NCBI GenBank assembly: GCA_033026295.1
Contig: CM065182.1
Coordinates: 8,928,001 to 8,992,000, forward strand
Direction: 5' to 3'
Origin: Channa striata
Taxonomy: Eukaryota > Chordata > Actinopteri > Anabantiformes > Channidae
DNA: 64,000 nucleotides
In this document: piece by piece, positions 23,570 to 35,900 of the stretch
How the letters are laid out: the number at the start of each line of letters is the position of its first letter
Numbering within the stretch: position 1 is the stretch's first letter
Program-made: the position numbers and the translations under genes
The notes under the pieces: model-generated
Told to the model about the DNA's origin: nothing
What the model saw: only the letters and a program-made list of their open reading frames with translations
Databases searched by the model: none

Positions 23570-26500
23570 ATGTCCCAGATGGCCATGTCTGCTTCCCGAT
23601 CGTCCGTGTTTACATTTGAGTCCACGGTGCATTCCTCCCATGTGCTGCGCTGCCTGGACGAGCAGCGTCGCCGGGACACGTTGTGTGATGTTACAGTGGT
23701 GGCGGAGGGTCAGAGTTTCAGAGCCCACCGTTCAGTTCTGGCCTCGTGTAGTGAATACTTCTCACACAGGATATCCACCCTCACACAGCACGGAGCGATC
23801 ATCACTCTGCCGCAAGAGGTGAGGTGTCACCTGACAGATATGACACGAGCGACAAATCAGTGTGAAAACGAAAGGGAGAAAAGTGAGGTGTGTTTGCTTA
23901 GTAAGTGCTTAGAATACGCAGACTGACTGTATGCAACCTTTCAGTGCAGTTTAGAATACATGTAAATGTGCTGCAGCATTCATGCTTTGTGCTTATGAAC
24001 AGTAAATCTTAGAGGTCCCATTAAAGGTTTATCTTTACAAAAGCTATTTGCATTAACAAAACTCTGTAAATTGGACATCTCCCTTTGAACTCCTGCAAAG
24101 TAAGAAACAGCAAAAGCCACAGAAACTTTTAAAAATCTATTAATTCCTGAGACAGGACAGTTCCACTATCTTTGTGTGCTTATCCCTGTGTTTTCATTCC
24201 CAGGTGACAGCTGCTGGCTTTGAACCGTTGCTGACGTTTGCCTACACGTCCAAATTACACTTTGGGAAGGACAACGTCTTAGAAATACGTAATTCGGCTT
24301 CAATACTTGGTTTCAGCGACTTAGACGAAGCGTGTTTTGATTTCCTCCTCCCCAAATTCTTAAGTCCTAACTTCTCCTGCAGCAATGGCTCTGCCCCTTT
24401 CCCCAGAAAAACCTGTTGTAAAAGGAAGTGCAAGAGACGGCTATCAAAGGAAGACTGTAACACAGAGGCTGACTACGTATCGGTGGATCAGAAAGAAGTA
24501 AAACCAGTTGCTGACTCACCATCTCAACGGGAAGCAGCCAGGCTCTGTAGCAAATCAGTGAACAACAAAACGGGAAGTCTGAGCAGCACAGACGCTCTTC
24601 CACCTGTAACGGAAGGGACGAGTGATTGTTTTATGCAGTGTCCAAAGTATCGCAAGTTCCAATTGGCTTGTGGAAAGGAAAGTTGTGTCACAATCCAGAA
24701 GAGCCAACACAATCCAGTAACAGTAATCAGGGATGCCCTTGACCTGCCCTGCCCTAGTGGTGCAAACAGTAAGAATGAAACCGAGGCCGAGCTCCCTGGA
24801 AACTCCCCCAGACAGAGCAAAGAAGAGGCTGATGATCCATCGAGCAGTGAAATATGTGACAGGGGCACAGAGGAGAGGCCTGTGGAGAGGAGAGAGCAGG
24901 CTCATGTGGCTATGAAAGACGAGAGAGAGGAAACATGGAATGAGCAGAAAAGAGAGACCAGTATTGTGAGGACAGAGGAAGCAATGGTGCACGCTGCTGG
25001 ACTTAGTCCTTCAGAAAGGTCCAATGTCTCCACGGGGTCAAGTGTAGTGCAGGATGGGAGGTCACCTGGGTTAATATTGCACCAATGCCCTCAGAGAGGC
25101 TGTGCCCAGCCTGGCTCTGCGATCACAAGGTCACCGGGGCAGGAAGTGTCTTTCGTAGACATTAAAGGGGACACAACAACAAGGGACTCGGGTGTATTTG
25201 AATCAGGATCCATTCACCAAAAGCAGGAGAGCAGGAAGAAGCTGAGGGACAAGGGACAGATGACACCAGGCAGGAAAGAGGACAAACAGGCAGCGTGGAG
25301 AAAGCGTCCTTGCTAGTGAGAAACGCTAGAGAGAAGAAGGGCATGGAAAGCGAAATGGTGAAGAACCCAGCCAAGCAGCTGGACTCCGACGTGAGCTTAC
25401 CTCAGGCAAACTTCCAGGACAATGATGTGGGAAGTTCCTCTGACACGGGGAGTGAACGCTTGCACAACACATCTCCAGAGTGGCTGAAATGTGTCGGCTC
25501 CAGCAGCAGTAGGTGCCCCATTTTCCAGGACTTGGACCAAAGCAAATGTTCATGGAAGGGAGCGGGTCTATCTGAGTATGAGGGGGCGTCTCAGTCAGGT
25601 TTATCCTCTCTAAACTCAGGAGAAGATGGAGACTCAGAGACAGAAACGGAAGGGGACAGTGACACAATAGAGAGGGCCAAGCAGGTGAGCGGTGAAGCTG
25701 TGAATCCAGTTCTGCTCTGTTCCTTTATATCCGTCCTCCCGGCACCTGAATGTGAAGTTGACCTGTGTCAGCAGCATCACCGTAACTGTAGATTAGTTTA
25801 GTTCCATTCCGTTAGGTCCCCTGTTTGTTTTAGATAAAAGTTTCAGGATGTCAACCTAGTCACAAGTGCAGTGTTGCATTCATGCAAGAGAAAAAAATAT
25901 CAAGTTAATTATTCACATAATAGACAGGATAATGTGTGCACATGTATTGTGAAAATGTGCATGTCTTGCTAATTGGTTCAGAGTCCAACTTGACACATTG
26001 GCTTGTTGTGTTAGCAACGACTACGGGCGACACAAACGCGAGGTTCGTGGAATCTCTCACACTAATGTCCAGACGGAGTGTTTGGATTTGTAAGAGTTCA
26101 AGCAAGGAGGAAGTTCTTTTACTTATGCTCGATAAAGACTTGCACTACCACAAAAACATAAGTGAGTGTTTATTTCCTGTCACACTTTTGCGGCAGCAGT
26201 AACCTAAAACCTGACCTCTGCTTTTAACTTCTCTTTAACTCTTTGTTTTTAGAGTTAATAATTAACACCAACTCCACATCCGTTTTCCTCACCTCTGGAT
26301 ACAACAAGATCATTTGAATCAATTTACATCCTAAGATTAAGTGGAAGTGTTGGAAATAAACTTTTGCTGTCATGATTTGTGTTGTTAGTGTAACCTTCAT
26401 TTTCTGTTCGGGTGTTCCCAGGTGCAGTTGCCATTCTCTGTAGACTGGATTGTGGATCTGAGTAGAAATGACTTCCAGCAGCTGCTAAAGCAACAGGTTT

Positions 26501-27000
26501 TTACCCCGGAGCAGCTGGATTTTGTCCACGATATGAGACGTCGCAGCAAAAACCGCCTCGCAGCCCAGCGTTGCCGCAAGAGAAAACTAGACTGCATCTA
26601 CAATCTGCAGTGTGAAATCAACAAATTGGTAAAAATCTTTGTTCGGGGAAACGAGTCTGATTTATTCGGCCGTATGCTGTTGACAATATGTTGATCAGAT
26701 TGTGTGTACTGCATGTGTGTGTCGCAGAAGACGGAGAGGGAGAAGCTGGTGATGGAGAAGAGCCAGCTCACGCAGCTGAAGGTGAAAACGTGCCACAGTG
26801 TCTCTGCCTTGTGTCAGAGGGTCTGCAACGAAGCCAACCTGCAACCGGAGCAGCTCCAGGTGTTGGCCAAGTACACCTCCCAAGACTGCCCGCTGGCCTC
26901 TTTCTTCCCTTACAAAGACACGCTCCTGTCACAGCCCGGCCAGCCGGAGAGCTTGTTTTCTCCCTGTTCTGTGGGTCTTGGCGGTCAGGATTTGTTTTAG
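23570..27000 (+). CDS. bach1: BTB-bZIP transcription repressor BACH1, with a frame break in the central exon
   Basis: Haem-sensing nuclear repressor that pairs with small MAF proteins at antioxidant/MARE sites. Coding exons: 23570-23818, 24204-25684, 26422-26628 and 26728-27000. The first exon and the start of the second encode the BTB/POZ domain (LCDVTV homologue CDVTVVAEGQSFRAHRSVLA, then GFEPLLTFAYTSKL). The central exon is low-complexity, with Cys-Pro haem-regulatory-type motifs (QCPKYRKF, HQCPQRGC, SRCPIFQD) and the acidic GDSETETEGDS. The third exon carries the basic region RRRSKNRLAAQRCRKRKLD, and the last the leucine zipper and DCPLASFF. Exon 2 is 1481 bases although both its junctions are phase 0. 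Its first frame stops at TAG 25314-25316, while the conserved downstream part is in another frame that opens at 25202. Uninterrupted, the protein would be about 736 residues, equal to human BACH1; as written, translation ends after about 453. Confidence 0.92.
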
Positions 27001-28382
27001 GCAGACACCCCCCACCCTCTCCCACCGCCACCCCCTCCCATCCACCAAACATGCTGCTGGACATGTGCAGTTTGGATGAAACCTCACGGGACTGTGGAGC
27101 GCGTGATGTCAAACTGGTTATTAAAACCAACGGTTCCCACTCAGCGTCGTACACATTTGAGGAAGGACGTTAACGTGGACTGAGGACTGCAAAATTTAAA
27201 AAAATTGCTGATCTGTTCATAACATGTAACGGCAAGGCTGCACATGCTTCGACCAGTTAAGTCTTATTTAAAATTATGCAGCAGGCGGTAGAAGAGTCAG
27301 CGCCGAAGGTTCCCGGTTCTGGCTGTGGCCTTCTTGTGCGGATACAAAACGATTCTCAGGTGATAACTGGAAACTTCAGCACATCTTGCACATAGTTTGG
27401 GCTTTGCCCTTTCTGCAGTATGACAAAGACAACACACCACATGAGTTTGCACCAAAAACCAAATAACTCAACAAATGGACTTCACATAGTGTGCTCTGTT
27501 TACCTTCTGGTCATATGGCTGTCTAATATTTCAGGCTGTCATTGTGGTAGCTTCTCGTCAGCTGACCACAGTGACGCAGCTTTTCAAGGCTGCACACACA
27601 CACACACACACACACATCTGGAGCTTTACTTCGACTTACTTAACCGGACCTCATACATTTAACTAAATATGTGCTGTGTAAAGAAACTGCCCATCAGCAA
27701 CGAGTAGGAACAAAAGCCGCCACATACTGTGTAACGGAAAAAATCACCAGTGTCCTTTTTCATGTGCCTGTTCTGTTCGTGGCAACCACTGGACTCCTCC
27801 ACTTTGACTACATGGGGATGTTGTGTGCTAGCCACACCCTAATTAACCCTTATTTCAATTACTGTAAAATGAACAATATAGCAATAATAGATGCAGGACA
27901 AGCGTAGTTATGTTTATATTGTGTGTCTCCTTATGCTTTTCTGGAAATATTCACATATTTTACAGTAGATCACTGATACTCAGGACTTTTAACACAATGC
28001 CAGCGTGGCAACACCTCCCCCCTTTTCCTCAAGATCGGGTTTACTGTATCAAATGTGCATATGTGTATAGTATGTAGTATTTGTATTCTCAGCATAACAT
28101 CGCAGTGCAGCTGGTGTTAAAATATGTGGGTAAAATATAAAAAAAATATCGTTTTGATTAAACCAGTTATGCACTGACATTACGAGGAAATGCTGGTCTC
28201 TGTTTCTAAAGGAGAATCAAGACTTCTGGTGACTAGAACATAAGAATGCTTTTGTTTTTCCATCACCGAGCAGACGTCCAGACCCCGAGTGCTTGATAAC
28301 ACTGGTTCTTATCGTCCCCTAGTGGCTTGTACATGACAAAATGTCGACATACTGACGGCTATACAGATGTGTAGCATAGTAA

Positions 28383-28408
28383 ACACACACACACACACAC
28401 ACACACAT
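28383..28408. repeat. (CA)n microsatellite
   Basis: Thirteen CA units in the presumed bach1 3' UTR. A similar run lies at 27592-27616. Confidence 0.9.
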
Positions 28409-28506
28409 TCCTATTTTTGTGCACAAAACAAATTACTGTATCTTTGCTTGACAATGTCCTAATGGACTGCTGCATTATAAAGCAAACGTGAAGTGAAACA
28501 ATCAAC

Positions 28507-28512
28507 AATAAA
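28507..28512 (+). terminator. bach1: Candidate bach1 polyadenylation signal AATAAA
   Basis: AATAAA about 1.5 kb after the bach1 stop, followed by a T-rich tract. The 3' UTR would include a CA microsatellite at 27592-27616 and another at 28383-28408. Confidence 0.4.
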
Positions 28513-31500
28513 ACAGAAAACAAATTGCTCCAAAATGCAAATCATGGTTGTTTTCATCAAACTCGGCTCATGAAGATGACTGTTGTAATGTAATTCTGTT
28601 TTATTGAAAACCCATCTGTAACGTAAATGAGATGTAAATCTGTCAGTGATCAGTGATAAATAGCCAAGCTCACAAGGTCTTTAGAGGACTCATCTTTCAA
28701 CCTGGACAGATATATTAAGGATTTATTAGTCTGCCTCAGTCACTCTATCCGACTAGTCTCCCCTCGCTTATTCCTAATTTGCTTTCTGGGTTTCAAATTC
28801 TATTAATTTCTTTCTAAATTTCCTTGTATGTGAGCAATAACATTCATCCTCACTGGCTTTTTGTGACCTACGGTTTGAAAAAAACGTGCCACTAGTGAGA
28901 GAGAACTGAAAGTTATTGAGGTCCAAGAGCTAAAAGTCTCTCAGCGAGATTTTTTTTTTTATCTGTGTGAATTTTGAAGTAAAACTGAGTGAATAAACCA
29001 ACTGCAGTGTAATTCATTTGGCAACAGATGGCACCACATGAGCAATTTCTAATGGTGAGAACAGGAAGGCATTAGATCAAGTCAGACCTCTTCTGTCATC
29101 TGTGTTCCCAGCATAATTACCTAACTTGCCAAAATGATTGTTGGTCTCCAAGTGATTAAGTTGGCTGAACGTGCTCTGATCCGATAGAGTTTTTTTTTAT
29201 GTATCTGTGTGAATTCTATCTGGAAAACATCTCAAAGGCAGCTGACTGTGACCTTTTTTTAACGCGTCTGCGTGTTTACCTGACGGCACTCTTGATGAGT
29301 TGTCTGTAACCTTTTGTTGCTGCGAGATTTAAGTATCACTTCTCTCCCGGATCATTTCCTTCTACCTGCTTCTCCTCATTTCTCTGTCTGTCTGAGAGAA
29401 TATGTGGGTGTTTTCTGTAGGTGGTTCCCTGGCAAAGCCTGAGAACTACAGCAAACACAATGTTAGGCTCATAATCCCAGTAATGAATAGTTAGATTTGT
29501 GCCAGCTGTTGTCACACGAAGAGTAAGCAGAATAAAGTTTTTTGAGAATTTTATCCTAGAATAAAATAAGTGCTTAATTGTTTGATTTTTTGCAATGTCA
29601 TTTTAATAGGAACATTAAAGTTAGGATGACGGCTTCTCTTAGGGCAGCGTAGTACAGTGGATGCGTCCTTTTTTGACATCAGCGTCACCTACAGTCACGG
29701 ATTTTAGATTTCAGATTTCTTCCAAAGGGGTTATGTCGCATTTTTTGGATCATTCAATTAGTTTTTGGTGGTGACGTCTTGACGTGAGCCAAGAGCAGAT
29801 GACCAAAACTAAAGCTTCAGGGAGAGAGTAATCCACTCAGTCATGTGGCTTCCTAATGAGAACCTGAGAGTCCTTGATCATCCTTGATCAGCCTGAAGAC
29901 ACACACACACACACCCACACACACATTCCCGACTCACTGACAGTGGAGTGCCAGGCTACAGCAACCAAGTGTGGAACACTTTAAGGCATTTGAGAAACAG
30001 GACATGTTTTGGTCTTATCCGTCTCCAACTTGTAGTCAGTGACAATAAAAGCCCCAAACCCGAGGAAAGACGCAAGGGAGATAAGAAAGAGAAAATGTGT
30101 TGAAGTCCAACACTCAAAGTGACAGCTTAAAAAGACAAAAGAAAGTGTGTTTGTGAGTGAAGGTTGCCAGGTTCAAATGCCGCCTGTTGTACCTGGAGCA
30201 TTAAAACCTCTCGCCCCCTCCAGAAGCAGGGGGTCTGAAAACAACAAGGAGGGGAGACCGTTCTGCTACATGTGGTGGAAGCCGGCACACGGGTAATGCA
30301 GACCGGGACCTTTTTTGGATTTTTTTTTCTCTCTGTGTGTGTGCATAAACAAACTGCATTCCTACAGGAAGTAGACTGAGAATACACAAACACGTCACAC
30401 TTCACTGAAATCCATTGCTTACGAAAACTGCTCAGGGGAGTTTTGGGGAACTGAAATTTATTCAAAGTGCACTAAAAGTCTGATGTTCTAATGTTATACT
30501 GAGTGTTTTTCCCTTTTATCAGGTTTCAAAATATTATATTTCCGTGCCTCTTTCCCCTGCCATTATGCAACCTGAAGCATGAAGCTAATTATTAATTATT
30601 CCACTAAAGTTTATTAGTAAATGGCTCAAAGTCCCATGTAATTTGAAAGGCCTGTCAGTGGCTGCAACTCTGTGGCTGGAGTGTGAGGAATTGTTAAATA
30701 TGAACAAATATCAACATGGGGTTTTGTACATAAATATAGCATGATTTAGGGTATGACAAACAGGGGGATTCCAAAACGCCCCCTGTTGGGGTGTGTAATG
30801 GTGGGCAGGTCAACTGTTGGATTGTGAAAAGCTTTCTAATATAAACTCATAATGGAGCTGTAAAAAGTTTATTTCAAGTTAAAGTTTAAATGGAATGGAG
30901 TGTATATTATACTAATGTATGACAAAAATGAGCATGACATTCGGTCGCCGACTGTGTTTGAGAAAATTGTTTTAATTCATTTACTCTTTTAATATACTTT
31001 ACAATTAAAAAATTGTCACAGCTCAACCAATCAGATGTATGCAATTACTGTTACAAGTATTCATTTTTAAATGAATACTGCCCTCATTGACAGGTCGTGT
31101 GTAAAACTGTCAGTATGCTGCTACTTTTTAGTTTGAATTAGCTTGCAAATCTACTGAGACAAGGTCGGTGTCACATGTTGCATGATGTCACATCCTCACG
31201 ACGAACAGCAAAATAGTAGTGGTGAAAGCTGCTGTAACATTACATATTGATTTTATCCATGTCTGACACATTTTTATAACTCTGATCTAAGGTCAAATAA
31301 TTCACTTCTATCCTAAGTTAGAACAGAACAATGTCTATGTGCACTAGAACTTCTACAAAGGTGCAGGACTTGGAATATGAAACCAGAGTCTGAACTATTG
31401 TTGCAAGATTAAAAATGAACTCCATCTCTGGGCATGTACTCAAGCATGTGCAGGATTATAAGGAGAAAAAAAAAAAAAGAGTAATATTATATCCAGTGGG

Positions 31501-32476
31501 TGAGCAGAGGAGAAATGAGGGTGTAAAATGGGAACAAGGAGCATTGTTAAATCTGTGTACATGCGTTTATGTTTGTGTGTTAATATGACAAAAAGTGGCT
31601 TCATACAGAAGAAAAAATTTAATGTTTTGGTCACATGTTAGCATTGGATTATTTAATTTGAACTGCTCCAGTGGTGTTGCCAACTCGCCATGAAAAACTC
31701 TCCAGGATTCTGTGTTTATTCCACGCCGCTGCCATAAATACAAACGTGTTGTTTATTAACTGTTTCATTAAATAATGCTTACACAACAGTCGGTAGTACA
31801 AGCATACAAGCACAGTGAATAACTTAAAATCATTTTTAAAAACAACGCATGTGCAAAGTTCACATAATTAAACCACCTAGAATGCACAGAATGTTGTCAA
31901 CACTAATTAGGTTCCCGCAGGATAATCAATGTCTCCAGATTAATGTGGAGGTTAATAAAGGGAGAACGCCAGCACAAGACTACTTCCCTAAAACGGTGGA
32001 TCTACGTTGAGCAAGACTCTTGCTTTCACCGTACGTCTTTAGGTGTGTTGCATCTTCTTTACCACGTTGGGAGGATTTAATACTTTTAGTCGATTTGGTC
32101 AGGGACTGGCCTTCTTTTAGAGATCACGACGTCATTTTTTAACAGTCCTAAAAGCAAGTACCGTAAATCATCTAATACAGCACGAGACAGAATTGGCAAG
32201 GGTGTTCGCTGTAACTGAAGTTATACTTGTTCGTCAGCCTGTACCCTCACAGTAGGATGAGTTACTCAACCCTCTTAACTCTTAAATTCTCTTAAATAAT
32301 TGTGCAACTTGTGAGTCCACAAATCTTTGGTTTTGCTGTAATAAATTTGAATAAATGTTCAACCCTGGTTTACACCAAGCAGGGGAATCTGTACCACGGG
32401 TACTTTCCTTAGAAGGCTGTGTGTGCTGTCCCTGTCTCTCTTTGCCCTGCCATGTCTCTATCGCGCCGTCCGTTTC

Positions 32477-35108
32477 TTATTTGAGGCAGCCGGAGCAGCT
32501 CATCAGCCTGTCCGAGTTGAGCTTCGGGGAGATGGTGTCCGGTATCACAGATTTCATTATGTCGTTCTCTGTGGCCATGATGTGCTTGACCAGAAAGTTT
32601 GCAGCCTCACTGATGTTGAGATTTTCCTAGTGGAGAGAGAGAGAGAGAAAAACTGATGTTAAGCGCCTTTTATATGCTTTATAAAGACAATGACACAAAA
32701 GGGAAATAAAAACTATTACCTATGTATAACCCAAAGATAAAAAAGTGAGCAAATCAAACCTTAACTGTGTGGACGTTTGGGGAAAAACCAATATTAATGA
32801 ATTCTGCTGCAAGAATTTTTTACACTTTCAGTGAATTAACCGCAACAAACCTACACAGCATGTTCACAATCTGGTTTGACGTCACCATCAACTCAACCAG
32901 GTGTGTTTAAAATATCTTATGGAGAATTCTGCATAAAAAAAAGGATGTGGTGGTGTGATTTTACATAGCATACTTCCAACACTTAAAGCTTTAACTTTTG
33001 ACCTTTCGGAATGTTGAGCCTCAAAGCCACGAGAACGGCAGCACGCCCATGCTGCTCCGACACATCTGTGTCATGTGTAAGTGAAGCCACGTGTAGAAGT
33101 TATAGTTATGTGTCAAAACTGCCGTTGTTTTAATTAGTATAAAAACGGTCAATTTAAGTTGTGCATCCCAACGATATGACAGGTGATTGTGGTGTGCACA
33201 TAACTGGTTAAAATACATTTTTTAATCCTAGTACACACCACATGTTGTGTATTGTTATTGTGAGGAAATATGTGATGCCCCCAAAAAAATAAATCACCTT
33301 TAATATAATAGCTACATTCCAGCTTAAGAAAACGCAAACATATGTGTGATGTGTATAAATTGTTTTATATAACCATCTCAAAGAAAAACTCAAAGAAGAA
33401 CCTAACATATTTGGATATGATTAAATCTTTTTAAACATCAGGTGAAAAGATTTAACAATGGTCCAATACTTTCACCTCTTCACTTCGGTAAGTGGTTCTG
33501 ACCCTGCTGTAAATATATCTCGCAGAGCCACTTTCCATGAGGATATGAAATTCCAGTTGGCTCTGTGGGGATGTTTTTCCCTCACTGAGGTGAAGTGAGT
33601 GGGAGACGACCTCCGTTAAGTGTGTCAACCGCTCGCTGCAAAGGTCTGTTGCATTCAGACATTTACTGAGTTTACTGAGAGAAGATCACAATCACGTCTG
33701 TCTGTTAAACTGACAGCCGGGAGCCACGTAGCTGGAAACAGGCGAAAGCAACGTCCCCTGGACACACAGAAACACATTCCCCTCCGCGTGCCGAAAAACC
33801 ACCCGCTCGTCCGTGGCTCTCACCTTGGCGGAGGTCTCGAACCACCCGACAAACCCGTGCTCCTTGCAGAACTGGTCCATTTTGATGCCGTTGTTGGTCA
33901 TCTCCCTGCCCTGGTCACACTTGTTGGCCAGCAGCACCGTGGCAATGCTCTGTCCGTTAGCTAGCATCAGTTTGGAGTCCAGGTCCTCTTTCCACTTGAG
34001 GACAGCCTCAAAGGTCGTGGGACGTGTCACATCGAACACTATGAGGGCTCCCATGGCTTCACGGTAGTACACCCGGGTCATGTTTCCAAATCGCTCCTGA
34101 CCTGCGATCAAGCACACGGATACAGGGAGATTCATTCATCAGTGTGGCAGCATCGTTGTTCAGCCTGATGTTCATTGTTTTCTTGCATTTTTGCAGCAAA
34201 ACAACTAATGCAACAGGAATTAGGGCTGCAGTAAGCCGAGGCTGTATTCTCCTGGAACAGCACATTCCTGGGCTCTGTCACACTGCACCTAACAAGCGGC
34301 TCAATGCCACGGCTTGTTCCCCTTCATTACTCCAATTAAAGTTTTGCCCAGGCTGCAATGAAAATGAACCTTCACTATAACATCACTCTATTGCACTTAT
34401 GTATTCATATGTGTTCATCTACGTGTGCGTATTGCACATCGATTCTTAAGGAGCGTGACACAACGGCTGTCAACACGACAGTCCTCCAGGGTGTGTTTTC
34501 TGCTGCCGGCTGTGACGACCTGTTAATCCAGAAACCGAGCACGCTCGTGTGCGCATCCGGCGCGCTGTACACGAGCGTGCCCTCACAGCGGGAAAAAGAT
34601 CACGTCGAGATAAATATTTATGCACGAGTCAAATTTCCAGTGGTTTAGCACAAAGTGCTGCAAGTCGCCTTGCGAATAAGAGGAAACGAAAAAATCTCAC
34701 TTCTCCTTTTTCGCCAGGCGAGCATTTTTTTTAATGCGAGGAATCCTCAATGCTGCCGTGCTGAGACGGCAGTGGGAGAGATCCACGTGACACCTGACAA
34801 AGTGTCATCCAACAAACTAGCGACGCAATTTAAACTCGTTCAAAACATAAAATTCATCAGTCCATAAAAACTAAACTGAATCAGACACGACCTTTAATTA
34901 CATGTGATGGATACAAGCAGTTGCTTTTGCATGTGTGAGGCTGAGTAAAGATGCTTTTTTTTTTTTTTCTAGACTACAATGACACTCCTGTGACTGGCCT
35001 TAAAACTTCCCTCACATGAGCCTAATCACATGATGCAGCATCATACCTTGAATGAATGATTTGCACGCTTCTCATCCCTTAGCAAGAATTTATGTTGGAG
35101 CATGTGCA

Positions 35109-35145
<37 letters not shown>

Positions 35146-35696
35146 GAAATCATCTCTCCACAGTGACTCTGCATCTTTAAGTTGTGAATGTTTTATACAT
35201 TTACAACAGTCATGCCTCGCTGTCAGTTTGAAGATAAGAATAATCTCCCCCCCCAGATCATCAACTTTTAAGGAACTAAAAACAGCTCTTGCTTAACAAC
35301 ACCTTCGCATTCTCAGTTTAGGTTTTTGTAAAAGTTTCTGAACGTGCCTCAGTGTCTGCGGGTTGTTGTGAGGTAAAATGTCCAGCTCTCAAATGAAACC
35401 CATGTGAGACCTGGACCGGACCCTCAGCTGCAGTAACACATTAAGACAGAAACCTCCTCCACTGTCCCACCTGCGATGTCCCACAGCTGGAGACGCACAG
35501 TCTCGGAGTCCCAGTTCAGCACCTTCAGAGCGAAGTCCACCCCGATGGTGGCCCGGTAGTTGCTGGAGTAGGTCTGGTGGACGTAGCGCCTGATGATGGA
35601 CGTCTTCCCGACCCCGAGGTCCCCGATCACCAGCACCTTGTACAGGTGCTCCTTGAGGCTCTGCATGCCGTTCAAGTGAGACGTCGCTCCGCTCAT
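32477..35696 (-). CDS. rab38: Rab38-type small GTPase, complete
   Basis: Three coding exons on the minus strand, 35471-35696, 33824-34101 and 32477-32626, join in frame to 217 codons. The protein directs vesicles carrying melanin enzymes to melanosomes and lysosome-related organelles. Visible motifs: P-loop GDLGVGKTS at residues 25-33, switch I YRATIGVDFALKVLNWDS, the Rab32/38-specific WDIAGQERFGNM (DIAG instead of the usual DTAG), guanine-binding NKCD, and ETSAKENLNIS. Rab38 is preferred over Rab32 because of VYYREAMGALIVFDVTRPTT and the CSGC tail. The C-terminus reads SCSGCLK, two residues after the last cysteine, whereas human RAB38 ends CSGCAKS. The intron 2 acceptor uses a (CT)n run as its pyrimidine tract. 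It could be any of the teleost rab38 paralogues. Confidence 0.93.
35112..35142. repeat. (GA)n microsatellite in rab38 intron 1
   Basis: About 15 GA units within the first intron of rab38. Confidence 0.95.
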
Positions 35697-35900
35697 GTCA
35701 CGTCACATGCGCCAACTTTGACGCCGGCTGTGACGCCGCCGCGTCTCCGTCCGTCCCCTGGTCTGGTCCTGGTCCCAGCGCTCTGCCGTCGCCGTGCGGG
35801 TTCAGGAGCCGCCCGCCCTCCCCAGAGTTGGGACGGTCCCCGGGGGAGGTGGGGGGGGGGCAGAGCCAGGAAGCGGCTCTCACGAACCATGAGCAGGTCT
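35697..35900 (-). promoter_or_regulatory. rab38: CpG-rich promoter/5' UTR of rab38 with an E-box next to the start codon
   Basis: GC- and CpG-rich DNA directly upstream of the rab38 ATG, including a run of ten or more G near 35850-35860. GTCACATG at 35702-35709, preceded by GTCAC, is an MITF/TFE-type E-box within 15 bases of the start codon, so it would lie in the 5' UTR or core promoter. CACGTGAC at 34784-34791 in intron 1 is a second site of the same class. Binding is inferred. Confidence 0.45.

Larger units (their letters stand above)
27001..32476. other. Gene-free stretch between bach1 and rab38
   Basis: It holds the presumed 3' UTRs of bach1 (left) and rab38 (right, read on the minus strand; TTTATT at 31715-31720 is a possible rab38 AATAAA), plus CA runs near 29900-29930. 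No convincing exon was seen. The segment 29010-29350 looks less repetitive than its surroundings and could be conserved noncoding DNA. This is where the human chromosome 21-type and chromosome 11-type gene blocks meet. Confidence 0.5.

Noticed and set aside
25295..25801. Separate small gene downstream of bach1 exon 2
   Set aside because: It opens at a GTG within a continuous frame and contains the conserved BACH1 acidic block. It is the shifted remainder of the same exon up to 25684, then intron.
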